A stretch of 9,651 bases of DNA, taken from positions 1-9,651 of the forward strand of contig CALKUJ010000239.1 of assembly GCA_937996825.1 (NCBI GenBank). The letters run 5' to 3'. A model generated the notes under the pieces. That model did no database searches. It had not been told where the DNA came from and saw only the letters and a program-made list of their open reading frames with translations. The stretch's first letter is position 1, and each line of letters begins with the position of its first letter. The DNA comes from an uncultured Polynucleobacter sp. (GTDB lineage Bacteria > Pseudomonadota > Gammaproteobacteria > Burkholderiales > Burkholderiaceae). A program made the position numbers and the translations under genes. Below, one piece after another: positions 1 through 7,075 of the stretch.

Positions 1-967
1 CTGCTCCGAACAAAATACCGGAACCAAAGATACTCAAGAGAATCGGATTGCTCAAAGGCACTTCATAGATCGCAATCAAAGCAGGAATCAAACTTGCAAC
101 ACCAAGAAGCGTATTCAAGATGGCCAAAGATTGACCACCCTTAAAACGATCCAACATCTGAGCCCATAAACGTGAGGATGCCATGACAGAAAATCCTAAG
201 ATGGCATAAAAGATATTGAGCGTTGTGTTGGTCAATCCCAGTTGCTTGAGTAATGCCACCACAAATGTCATATAACCAATATAGCCAACACCAAACATGA
301 AGTAAGCCATCAATGCTGGGATATAGGATTTAAGAGGCGTACCAGAATCACCGCTTGGTTTTGGAGGTATCGCCGGAATTGAATTGATAGGCTTGACCAG
401 TATCAAGGTAAAAATTAAACACAAGATACCCAAGGCATACCAAGATAACTGCCAAGAATGATCCCAAGCTATTTTTACGCCCCAATCATTGAAAAATGGC
501 AGGATCACGCTTGATAGAACAATGCCAAGTCCAGGACCTGCGTAAAAGATGCCCAACATCAAACCTGATTTATTGGCATGTATGGTGCCTAACTGAGAAA
601 TAAGAACACCACCTGCCACAAAGATCCAGGCACTGGCTATTCCAGCGATGACGCGGTAAATGAAAAGCAAGCTGGTCTGATCGGTGCAACCAGATAGGAA
701 TAAAAAGATACCGGTGATGACAGCGGATGATATGAAAAACTGATGGACAGACATGCGTCGCATCATGGCTGGGGAGCTGAGAGCTCCAATAAAGTAACCC
801 AATGCATTGGCGGTATTCATGGTGCCGGCCACCAAATATGACCAGTCCAAGTCTTCTCTCATCACAGGCAATAAAAGCCCATAAGAGAAGCGTGCCAAAC
901 CCAAGGCAATGGCTGAGCCCAAGGCAAGGGATAAAGCGGTCAAAAATGGATGTTTATTTGAAAACAC
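1..967 (-). CDS. YbfB/YjiJ-family MFS transporter, partial (C-terminus beyond window)
   Basis: This is an inner-membrane transporter of the major facilitator superfamily; substrate unknown. About 322 residues are visible and the reading frame stays open to the left edge. The N-terminus carries the motif LGLARFSYGLLLPVMREDL (about residues 18-36), followed by DWSYLVAGTMNTANALGYF, which is typical of the YbfB/YjiJ (MFS_4) group. Repeated hydrophobic segments follow, with a proline-rich charged linker (PAIPPKPSGDSGTPLK) where the central cytoplasmic loop between the two six-helix halves is expected. A full member has roughly 390-400 residues and 12 helices, so the last helices are missing. I chose GTG at 967-965 because an in-frame TGA lies three codons upstream and no earlier ATG fits. 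A Shine-Dalgarno sequence is not evident, so the exact start is uncertain. It is divergent from hslO with only 36 bases between the starts. The family is seen directly; the substrate cannot be inferred. Confidence 0.85.
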   Translation of the reverse strand, partial: MFSNKHPFLTALSLALGSAIALGLARFSYGLLLPVMREDLDWSYLVAGTMNTANALGYFIGALSSPAMMRRMSVHQFFISSAVITGIFLFLSGCTDQTSLLFIYRVIAGIASAWIFVAGGVLISQLGTIHANKSGLMLGIFYAGPGLGIVLSSVILPFFNDWGVKIAWDHSWQLSWYALGILCLIFTLILVKPINSIPAIPPKPSGDSGTPLKSYIPALMAYFMFGVGYIGYMTFVVALLKQLGLTNTTLNIFYAILGFSVMASSRLWAQMLDRFKGGQSLAILNTLLGVASLIPALIAIYEVPLSNPILLSIFGSGILFGA

Positions 968-985
968 AGTGCGTCATTTCATAAA
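958..985 (+). promoter_or_regulatory. candidate sigma-70 promoter of hslO
   Basis: TTGAAA (958-963, five of six bases of the -35 consensus) is followed after 16 bases by CATAAA (980-985, four of six of the -10 consensus). Transcription would then start near 992, leaving a leader of roughly 12 bases before the hslO ATG at 1004. The -35 box lies inside the first codons of the divergent transporter gene. A competing -10-like TACAAT at 991-996 has no good -35 partner and would give an almost leaderless message. The call is weak and rests on motif matching only. Confidence 0.3.
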
Positions 986-1003
986 GTTTCTACAATATAC
1001 GTT

Positions 1004-1984
1004 ATGACAGATAAAAACTCCCCAGATTCTCTCCAGGTCTTTGTTTTTGATGGTGCACCTGTGCGCGGTGAAATCGTGAATATTCGAGATTCTTGGCAAG
1101 CCATTTTGGCCCGCAAAGACTATCCACCGGCTGTAAAAAAACTGCTCGGTGACTTGGTAGCAGCCGGAGTTCTCTTGTGCGGAACACTCAAGTTCAATGG
1201 CAGCATGATCATTCAAGCTCAAGGTAATGGTGCTGTTCGTTTACTAGTTTTAGAGTGCAATGAACATTTGGTGATTCGCGCAACGGCGAAGTTGAATGAC
1301 GATATTGATCTATCCACCCTGCCTGATGATGCTAATTTGTCAGATTTGATCAATCCAGATGGTCAAGGTCGATTGGTGATCACATTAGATCCTTCTGATC
1401 GCAAACCAGGACAAAATCCCTACCAAGGCATCGTCGCCTTGAGTGATGATGGCAAACCTGTCACAAGCATTGCTCAAGCAATCACCCTCTACATGCGTGA
1501 CTCCGAGCAATTGGAGACTCGCTTGTGGTTAGCCAGCGATGAAGAATCTTGTGGTGGCCTATTACTTCAAAGATTACCTAATATGGGCGGTCAATTGAAG
1601 ATGGATGATGAAATGGCCGCAGAAGGATGGTCGAGACTGCAGATGCTTTCAGACACGGTCACCAATGAAGAATTATTAAGTCTTGAGCCCAAGGTCTTGA
1701 TGAATCGACTGTACCTTGATGAATCAGCCCATCATGGCGTGAGAAGTTTTGATGAAAGACCAATAAAGTTTGGATGTCGCTGCTCTCGCATCAAGGTTGC
1801 TGATATGCTGAAAATGCTGGGCGAGGAAGAGGTGAATAGTATTCTTCTTGAGAAAGATGCTGTTGAAACCAATTGTGATTTCTGTGGACAGGTTTATATC
1901 TTTGATGCAGTTGATTGCAAGCAGATCTTTGCCAGTCCCACAATTGTTGATGCGGTGAAACAAGCACCTAGTTCAAAGCATTGA
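1004..1984 (+). CDS. hslO: Hsp33 redox-regulated holdase chaperone
   Basis: Hsp33 is a cytoplasmic, ATP-independent chaperone that is switched on when oxidation and unfolding release zinc from its C-terminal cysteine centre; it then holds unfolding proteins. The protein has 326 residues. The N-terminal substrate-binding domain is recognisable from LLLCGTLKFNGSMIIQAQG (about 57-74) and the QNPYQGIV segment (137-144). The C-terminal redox switch carries the diagnostic CxC (Cys258, Cys260) and CxxC (Cys291, Cys294) pairs. The 31-residue step between the inner cysteines (260 to 291) matches that of the E. coli protein (234 to 265). It is longer than E. coli Hsp33 (292 residues), mostly in the N-terminal domain. 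The ATG at 1004 fits the start of the fold, but no Shine-Dalgarno sequence is visible before it. It is the only plus-strand gene here, divergent from the transporter and convergent with ftsB. Confidence 0.96.
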   Translation: MTDKNSPDSLQVFVFDGAPVRGEIVNIRDSWQAILARKDYPPAVKKLLGDLVAAGVLLCGTLKFNGSMIIQAQGNGAVRLLVLECNEHLVIRATAKLNDDIDLSTLPDDANLSDLINPDGQGRLVITLDPSDRKPGQNPYQGIVALSDDGKPVTSIAQAITLYMRDSEQLETRLWLASDEESCGGLLLQRLPNMGGQLKMDDEMAAEGWSRLQMLSDTVTNEELLSLEPKVLMNRLYLDESAHHGVRSFDERPIKFGCRCSRIKVADMLKMLGEEEVNSILLEKDAVETNCDFCGQVYIFDAVDCKQIFASPTIVDAVKQAPSSKH

Positions 1985-1999
1985 TGTGAAAGTCACATC
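1983..1999. terminator. perfect inverted repeat between convergent hslO and ftsB; weak terminator candidate
   Basis: GATGTGA and TCACATC form a perfect 7-bp stem with a 3-base loop (AAG on the plus strand). The stem starts within the hslO stop codon and ends 15 bases before the end of ftsB. Being symmetric, it would fold in both transcripts. On the plus strand a T-rich run (TTTAGTTTTT, 2014-2023) begins about 14 bases after the stem, which is too far for a textbook intrinsic terminator. On the minus strand no T run follows. The position between convergent genes suggests 3'-end processing or termination; the motif alone does not prove it. Confidence 0.35.
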
Positions 2000-2014
2000 C
2001 ATACTTCAAGCGAT

Positions 2015-2332
2015 TTAGTTTTTCGGAGAATCCTCTTTTGCCGGGTCATTCGCTGGTTTTTTACTAGGAACTACCTGCACAAAGATCTCGCCCTCTTTGC
2101 TCATGCCATGCTCTGCACGGGCGCGCTCTTCAATCGCTTTGGTACCGTCTTTGAGGTCTTTTACTTCGCCAGATAACTTGGCATTACGGGCCGCAAGGGC
2201 ATCATTCTTTTCTATTTGTTTGGATACTTGGCGGTCTAGCTCATAAACTCGCAACCAACCGCCCTTACCTAACCACAATGGGTATTGAATAATCACCAAG
2301 AGAGCCAACATGCCGTAAACAACGATGCGCAT
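2015..2332 (-). CDS. ftsB: cell division protein FtsB
   Basis: FtsB is a small bitopic inner-membrane protein that joins FtsL and FtsQ in the divisome and helps activate septal peptidoglycan synthesis by FtsW and FtsI. The 105 residues show the family layout: a short cytoplasmic N-terminus, one membrane helix at about 4-20 (VVYGMLALLVIIQYPLW), the LGKGGW turn, and a periplasmic coiled coil at about 29-62. Then comes the conserved block IEERARAEHGMSKEGE (67-82), matching the EERARNELSM..GE region of E. coli FtsB (103 residues). The tail from about 89 is charged and proline-rich, and probably disordered. A purine-rich AAAAGAGAG stretch sits just before the ATG. It is the last gene of the pyrG-kdsA-eno-ftsB operon, 33 bases after eno; the eno-ftsB pairing is widely conserved in beta- and gammaproteobacteria. 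Confidence 0.95.
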   Translation of the reverse strand: MRIVVYGMLALLVIIQYPLWLGKGGWLRVYELDRQVSKQIEKNDALAARNAKLSGEVKDLKDGTKAIEERARAEHGMSKEGEIFVQVVPSKKPANDPAKEDSPKN

Positions 2333-2365
2333 TTGAGCTCTCTTTTCTGGTGTGGGTTTCTAAAA

Positions 2366-3652
2366 TTACTTGCGTAAGTTATAGAACGTTGACTTTCCAG
2401 GGTATGTTGCAATATCCCCCAAGTCTTCTTCAATACGAATCAACTGGTTGTACTTGGCAATACGATCTGAACGTGACAATGAACCAGTTTTGATTTGGCC
2501 GGCATTTGTACCTACTGCAATGTCTGCAATGGTGCTGTCCTCAGTCTCACCTGAACGATGAGAGATCACCGCTGTATAACCAGCGCGCTTGGCCATTTCA
2601 ATAGCTGCAAATGTCTCAGTCAGAGTACCGATTTGGTTTACTTTGATCAAGATTGAGTTAGCAATGTTCTTCTCAATACCCTCTTTAAGAATCTTGGTAT
2701 TGGTCACAAATAGATCATCACCCACCAATTGGATCTTCTTGCCTAATTTCTCAGTCAAGATTGCCCAACCTTCCCAGTCACTTTCGTGCATACCATCTTC
2801 AATCGAGACGATCGGGTACTTATCAACCAAGTTAGCAAGGTAGTTGGCAAACTCAACTGAAGTTAATTGCAAGCCTTCACCTGATAAATCATATTTGCCA
2901 TCTTTGTAGAACTCACTGGCCGCACAATCCAAGGCCAACAAAACATCTTCACCCGGCTTGTAACCAGCTTTTTCAATCGCTTGAAGAATCGTGTTCAAGC
3001 ACTCTTCATTGCTCTTAAAGTTAGGTGCAAAACCACCTTCATCACCAACGGACGTAGACATGCCTTGATCGTGAATGATTTTCTTTAATGCATGGAAAAT
3101 CTCTGCGCCGCAACGCACTGCTTCACGGAAGCTCGTCATGCTCACTGGCACGATCATAAATTCTTGAATATCCAAGCTGTTATTAGCGTGTGAACCACCG
3201 TTCACAATGTTCATCATAGGCACTGGTAACTGCATCGCGCCTGAACCACCAAAATATCTGTACAAAGGCAAACCAGCTTCTTCAGCGGCTGCGCGCGCAA
3301 CGGCCATAGAAACTGCCAAGATTGCATTAGCGCCTAGGCGTGATTTATTGTCAGTACCATCTAAATCAATCAAGGTGCGATCAAGAAAAGCCTGCTCACT
3401 GGCATCAAGACCCATCACCGCTTCAGCGATTTCAGTATTGATATTTTCAACGGCTTTTTGAACACCTTTTCCAAGGTAACGACCTGGCTCATCATCACGT
3501 AACTCAACGGCTTCACGTGATCCAGTCGATGCCCCTGAAGGCACGGCTGCACGGCCCATCACCCCAGACTCAAGCAACACATCACACTCAACAGTAGGAT
3601 TGCCTCTTGAATCTAGTATTTCACGTCCAATAATGTCAACGATTGCGCTCAT
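2366..3652 (-). CDS. eno: enolase (phosphopyruvate hydratase)
   Basis: Enolase interconverts 2-phosphoglycerate and phosphoenolpyruvate in glycolysis and gluconeogenesis, needs magnesium, and in many proteobacteria is also part of the RNA degradosome. The 428 residues are full length for the family. All active-site elements are present: His155 in the GGSHANN loop, Glu164 (QEFM), Glu205 (VGDEGG), the magnesium ligands Asp242, Glu285 (SIEDGM) and Asp312 (VGDDLFVTN), catalytic Lys337 (IKVNQIGTLTE), the SHRSGETED signature (364-372), and Lys388. An AAGGGA Shine-Dalgarno sequence lies about 8 bases before the ATG. It starts 18 bases after kdsA and is clearly in the same operon. It supplies the phosphoenolpyruvate that KdsA uses, which may explain the linkage. 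Confidence 0.98.
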   Translation of the reverse strand: MSAIVDIIGREILDSRGNPTVECDVLLESGVMGRAAVPSGASTGSREAVELRDDEPGRYLGKGVQKAVENINTEIAEAVMGLDASEQAFLDRTLIDLDGTDNKSRLGANAILAVSMAVARAAAEEAGLPLYRYFGGSGAMQLPVPMMNIVNGGSHANNSLDIQEFMIVPVSMTSFREAVRCGAEIFHALKKIIHDQGMSTSVGDEGGFAPNFKSNEECLNTILQAIEKAGYKPGEDVLLALDCAASEFYKDGKYDLSGEGLQLTSVEFANYLANLVDKYPIVSIEDGMHESDWEGWAILTEKLGKKIQLVGDDLFVTNTKILKEGIEKNIANSILIKVNQIGTLTETFAAIEMAKRAGYTAVISHRSGETEDSTIADIAVGTNAGQIKTGSLSRSDRIAKYNQLIRIEEDLGDIATYPGKSTFYNLRK

Positions 3653-3670
3653 GACTTTTCCCTTAACAAA

Positions 3671-4528
3671 TTATTTGAAATCTTTTTCTAAGTAAACGTT
3701 GCCATTTTTAACAACGTCATCCAAAGCCACCAAGGTGGCGAGTAATTCTTTCATGCGATTCAACGGCACTGCATTAGGACCATCTGACAATGCTTTGGCT
3801 GGATTTGGGTGGGTTTCCATGAACAAACCACTCACACCAACTGCCACTGCAGCTCTTGCCAAAACTGGGACCATTTCACGTTGACCACCGCTGCTGGTTC
3901 CCTGACCACCAGGCAATTGCACTGAATGGGTGGCATCAAAAACAATCGGGGCATTCGTTTCGCGCATGATCGCAAGGCTGCGCATATCAGACACCAAGTT
4001 GTTATAACCAAAAGAAGCACCGCGTTCACACGCCATGAACATATCTTCTGGAAGACCAACTTCTTTAGCAGCAGCTCGGGCTTTATCAATCACGTTCTTC
4101 ATATCGCCTGGAGCCAAGAATTGGCCTTTCTTGATATTCACAGGCTTACCGCTTTGAGCGCAAGCACGAATGAAATCAGTTTGACGGCATAAAAAAGCTG
4201 GTGTTTGTAGCACGTCCACAACCGCTGCCACTGGTTTGATTTCATCAACCTCATGAATATCAGTCAAAACATTCACACCGATTTCTTTTTTTACTTTGGC
4301 CAAAATCTCAAGGCCTTTTTCCATGCCAAGACCGCGGAATGAAGTGCCAGATGAGCGATTGGCTTTATCAAAAGATGATTTGTAAATAAACGGAATGCCT
4401 AAAGCACTCGTGATTTCTTTTAACTGACCAGCGGTATCCATGGCCATCTGCTCAGACTCAATCACACAGGTGCCAGCGATTAAAAAGAAACGCTTATCAA
4501 GACCTATTTCAAAATCGCATAATTTCAT
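3671..4528 (-). CDS. kdsA: 3-deoxy-8-phosphooctulonate synthase (KDO-8-P synthase), metal-dependent type
   Basis: KdsA condenses phosphoenolpyruvate with D-arabinose 5-phosphate to give KDO 8-phosphate, the precursor of the KDO sugar in the lipopolysaccharide inner core. The 285 residues match the family length (284 in E. coli). Visible signatures are the YKSSFDKANRSS phosphate/PEP-binding loop (49-60), IKKGQFLAPGDMKN (132-145), CERGASFGYNNLV (167-179), FDATHSVQLPGG (197-208) and METHPNPAKALSDGPNA (237-253). The N-terminal motif reads AGTCVIES, with Cys21 where E. coli KdsA has Asn26. Together with His201, Glu238 and Asp249 this forms the four-ligand set of the metal-dependent class; the spacings 201-238 and 238-249 equal those in the Aquifex enzyme. 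A strong AAGGAG (4535-4540) lies 6 bases before the ATG. It follows pyrG by 33 bases. Confidence 0.97.
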   Translation of the reverse strand: MKLCDFEIGLDKRFFLIAGTCVIESEQMAMDTAGQLKEITSALGIPFIYKSSFDKANRSSGTSFRGLGMEKGLEILAKVKKEIGVNVLTDIHEVDEIKPVAAVVDVLQTPAFLCRQTDFIRACAQSGKPVNIKKGQFLAPGDMKNVIDKARAAAKEVGLPEDMFMACERGASFGYNNLVSDMRSLAIMRETNAPIVFDATHSVQLPGGQGTSSGGQREMVPVLARAAVAVGVSGLFMETHPNPAKALSDGPNAVPLNRMKELLATLVALDDVVKNGNVYLEKDFK

Positions 4529-4561
4529 GGCTAACTCCTTAATTCCTAAATGCTGCGCAGG

Positions 4562-6211
4562 TCACCCTGCAATACCTTTGTGGCTTAAGGCTGCTTTAAT
4601 GAATGCAGAGAACAATGGATGACCATCTCTAGGCGTTGATGTGAACTCGGGATGGAACTGCACACCAAAGAACCATGGATGCATGGTGCTTGGCAACTCC
4701 ATCATTTCCGGTAAAGATTCATTAGGAGTTCTTGCTGAAATAATCATTCCTGCAGACTCTAATTTAGGCACATACACATTGTTCACTTCAAAACGATGAC
4801 GATGGCGCTCATTGACCTCTGAGCCATAAATCTTTTCAGCCAAAGTATTAGGCCTTACTGGACAACGCTGAGATCCTAAGCGCATCGTACCGCCAAGATC
4901 AGAAGCTTCATCACGTTTTTCAATGCGACCCTCACGATCCATCCATTCCGTGATCAAGGCAACCACCGGATGCGGACCATTTGGCTCAAATTCTGTACTG
5001 TTAGCGCCCTTCAATCCAGCCACATGACGAGCAAACTCGATCACTGCCAGTTGCATACCAAGACAGATGCCTAGATAAGGGATTTTGTTTTCACGGGCGT
5101 GCTTGATAGCAGCAATTTTTCCTTCTGTGCCCCTCTTACCAAAACCACCCGGGACCAAAATAGCATCCAAACCAGCAAGGCTTGAAACATCACCACCATC
5201 TAAATTCTCTGAGTCGATATAACGAATGCTCACCTTGGTTTCATTATGAATACCAGCGTGACGCAAGGCTTCGATCAATGACTTATATGATTCTGTTAAG
5301 TCAACATACTTACCAACCATGCCAATCGTTACTTCATGCTTTGGATTTTCAAGACTATGAACCAAGCCATTCCAAACAGATAAGTCGGCTGGCTTTGCGT
5401 CAATTCGCAATTCATGGCAAATCAACTCGTCCAAGCCCTGCTCATGAAGCATTTGTGGAATCTTGTAAATCGTATCAACGTCCCAAACAGAAATCACAGC
5501 TTGCTCGCGCATGTTTGCAAACAAAGAAATCTTTGCGCGCTCATCTTCAGGGATAGGTCTATCAGCTCGGCACAACAATGCCGTTGGCATGATGCCGATT
5601 TCTCTTAATTTTTGAACAGAGTGTTGCGTTGGCTTGGTTTTTAACTCGCCAGCACTGGCAATGTAAGGAACCAAAGTCAAATGAACAAACGCGGTATCAC
5701 CCTGAGGCAATCTCAAGCTCATTTGACGAGCGGCCTCTAAAAACGGTAAAGACTCAATGTCACCGACCGTACCGCCAATTTCACAGATAGCCACATCCGC
5801 ATGACCATCATGGCTGGCTTTAGCGCCACGCTCAACAAAACTTTGGATTTCATTGGTGATATGTGGAATGACCTGAACGGTTTTACCTAGATATTCACCA
5901 CGGCGCTCTTTGCGAATCACTGATTCGTAAATCTGGCCTGTTGTGAAGTTATTGCTCTTGCGCATTTTGGCAGAGACAAATCTCTCATAATGGCCCAAAT
6001 CAAGGTCAGTCTCAGCACCGTCTTCTGTCACAAATACCTCTCCGTGCTGGAAAGGACTCATCGTGCCAGGGTCAACGTTGATGTAAGGGTCTAATTTTAA
6101 GAGGGTGACTTTTAGGCCGCGCGATTCAAGAATGGCGGCTAAGGAGGCGGCTGCGATACCCTTCCCAAGGGAAGAAACCACACCACCAGTAACAAAGATG
6201 AATTTAGTCAT
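4562..6211 (-). CDS. pyrG: CTP synthase (glutamine-hydrolysing)
   Basis: CTP synthase aminates UTP to CTP with ATP and glutamine-derived ammonia, the last step of pyrimidine nucleotide synthesis. The 549 residues form the standard two-domain enzyme. The N-terminal synthetase (about 1-270) has the P-loop VVSSLGKG (11-18), the SPFQHGEVFVTEDGAETDLD segment (52-71) and CEIGGTVGDIES (143-154). The C-terminal class I glutamine amidotransferase (about 292-545) has the PGGFGKRG oxyanion region (354-361), nucleophile Cys383 in GICLGMQ, and the His520/Glu522 pair in VQFHPEF. The start MTKFIFVTGG is canonical, although no clear Shine-Dalgarno sequence precedes it. It leads the operon with kdsA, eno and ftsB; CTP is also the co-substrate that activates KDO, the end product of the KdsA pathway. 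It follows anbu by 94 bases and has its own promoter. Confidence 0.98.
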   Translation of the reverse strand: MTKFIFVTGGVVSSLGKGIAAASLAAILESRGLKVTLLKLDPYINVDPGTMSPFQHGEVFVTEDGAETDLDLGHYERFVSAKMRKSNNFTTGQIYESVIRKERRGEYLGKTVQVIPHITNEIQSFVERGAKASHDGHADVAICEIGGTVGDIESLPFLEAARQMSLRLPQGDTAFVHLTLVPYIASAGELKTKPTQHSVQKLREIGIMPTALLCRADRPIPEDERAKISLFANMREQAVISVWDVDTIYKIPQMLHEQGLDELICHELRIDAKPADLSVWNGLVHSLENPKHEVTIGMVGKYVDLTESYKSLIEALRHAGIHNETKVSIRYIDSENLDGGDVSSLAGLDAILVPGGFGKRGTEGKIAAIKHARENKIPYLGICLGMQLAVIEFARHVAGLKGANSTEFEPNGPHPVVALITEWMDREGRIEKRDEASDLGGTMRLGSQRCPVRPNTLAEKIYGSEVNERHRHRFEVNNVYVPKLESAGMIISARTPNESLPEMMELPSTMHPWFFGVQFHPEFTSTPRDGHPLFSAFIKAALSHKGIAG

Positions 6212-6237
6212 CGAATATGCTTAGTGGGTAATACGCA

Positions 6238-6267
6238 ATTATAGCGATACCCAGCAAGAATGCTCAA
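6238..6267 (-). promoter_or_regulatory. sigma-70 promoter for pyrG-kdsA-eno-ftsB
   Basis: Reading leftward on the minus strand, TTGAGC (6267-6262, four of six bases of the -35 consensus) is followed after 18 bases by a perfect TATAAT (6243-6238). Transcription would begin near 6231, leaving a leader of about 20 bases before the pyrG ATG at 6211. This is the longest gap in the window and the best promoter match in it. The leader is too short for a riboswitch or attenuator and contains none of the repeated G/C start signals used by Gram-positive pyrG. Confidence 0.65.
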
Positions 6268-6279
6268 AATTTCATCCTA

Positions 6280-6298
6280 AAGCCAATTTTTAAGCCAA
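6280..6298 (-). repeat. short direct repeat upstream of the pyrG promoter
   Basis: On the minus strand TTGGCTT occurs twice (6298-6292 and 6286-6280), separated by AAAAA, a 12-base period close to one helical turn. It ends 12 bases upstream of the -35 box of the pyrG promoter and lies within the 94-base gap after anbu. It could be a pair of regulator half-sites on one face of the helix, but seven-base repeats in AT-rich DNA can also arise by chance. Confidence 0.3.
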
Positions 6299-6305
6299 AG
6301 AGCCT

Positions 6306-7025
6306 TTACCAGACTGGGTCTTCAATTTCCGAGAAGATTTGACGCAGTCTTTTACCCCAAGTTTCATGGATCATTTTGAAATATTCATTTTTTTCATCAA
6401 TCACCAAGAGATGATCAGTTTTTAGAGCATCTTTGGGGTAAATCAATAAATCCAAAGGCAAGCCGACTGAGATATTTGACTTAATGGTTGAATCCATAGA
6501 AATCAAGGCGCACTTTGCGGCCTCTTTCAAAGGAGTCTCTTCAGTGATCACCCGATCAAGGATTGGCTTACCGTACTTGGCCTCACCAATTTGGAAGTAT
6601 GGGGTCTCAACAGTTGCCTCGATGAAGTTTCCTGCCGCATAAACTTGAAAAATAGAATGTGACTGCCCCTTGATTTGGCCGCCAAATATCAAATGGATAT
6701 TGAATTCAATACCTGATTTTTGTAGCTCTTCAGCATCTCTATCGCGAACTTTGCGCACAATATCACCCAAGACTTGTGCCGCCTCAAACATGGTCGAGGC
6801 ATTCCAAATGCTTGGGCCATCACTTTCAGGATGATTCAGATAATGTCTTACTGCTTGTGTGATGGCTAAATTACCAGCAGACATCAAAACCAAGACGCGA
6901 TCCCCATCTTTTTTAAAAATGGCCATTTTTCTAAAGTTAGAAACCGCGTCAACCCCTGCGTTGGTTCTACTGTCAGATAAAAAAACAAGTCCCTCGTCCA
7001 ATCGGATAGCAATGCAATATGTCAT
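6306..7025 (-). CDS. anbu: Anbu, proteasome-type N-terminal nucleophile peptidase
   Basis: Anbu (ancestral beta subunit, COG3484) belongs to the proteasome/HslV superfamily of Ntn hydrolases; known structures show open helical or lock-washer assemblies, and the natural substrate is not established. The protein has 239 residues. It begins Met-Thr with no propeptide, so removing Met exposes a catalytic Thr1, as in HslV. Counting from that Thr, Asp17 (LSDSRT) and Lys32 (NFRKMAIF) fall where the proteasome Asp17/Lys33 pair is expected. Family motifs follow: LMSAGNLAITQAV (47-59), HLIFGGQ (111-117), FQIGEAKYGKPILDR (144-158) and SMDSTIKSNISVGLPLDLL (176-194). AAGG lies only 4 bases before the ATG. 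It follows the alpha-E gene by 50 bases in the same direction; this pairing with alpha-E and ATP-grasp genes is a known Anbu context. No HslU-like or other AAA+ unfoldase partner lies in the window. Confidence 0.93.
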   Translation of the reverse strand: MTYCIAIRLDEGLVFLSDSRTNAGVDAVSNFRKMAIFKKDGDRVLVLMSAGNLAITQAVRHYLNHPESDGPSIWNASTMFEAAQVLGDIVRKVRDRDAEELQKSGIEFNIHLIFGGQIKGQSHSIFQVYAAGNFIEATVETPYFQIGEAKYGKPILDRVITEETPLKEAAKCALISMDSTIKSNISVGLPLDLLIYPKDALKTDHLLVIDEKNEYFKMIHETWGKRLRQIFSEIEDPVW

Positions 7026-7075
7026 AAAACCTTTTTGTTATTAATTTATAAATCTAATAGCTCAATGAAAAATAT

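Noticed and set aside
957..979. Possible sigma-32 heat-shock promoter before hslO (TTTGAAA and CGTCATTT)
   Set aside because: The two boxes resemble the heat-shock consensus, but the spacer is only 8 bases, well short of the usual 11-16 or more, and the -10 box misses two of its C residues.
802..984. Plus-strand 60-codon open frame before hslO
   Set aside because: It is antisense to the transporter N-terminal region, whose minus-strand frame matches a known family over its whole visible length.
974..1222. Minus-strand open frame of 82 codons across the hslO start
   Set aside because: It overlaps the hslO N-terminus in antisense and the start of the real transporter frame lies just downstream; no domain is seen.
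1985..1997. CRP/FNR-like site (TGTGA...TCACA) downstream of hslO
   Set aside because: The half-sites resemble the CRP consensus, but the spacer is 3 bases, not 6, and the location between two gene ends is wrong for promoter control.
5182..5556. Plus-strand open frame of 124 codons
   Set aside because: It lies entirely antisense within pyrG, has no recognisable domain and an unusual composition; it is a shadow of the real gene.
7037..7065. Separate promoter for anbu (TTGAGC, 17 bases, AATAAC)
   Set aside because: Both boxes match only four of six bases in an AT-rich gap, and the predicted start near 7030 would leave the AAGG ribosome-binding sequence outside or at the very end of the transcript.
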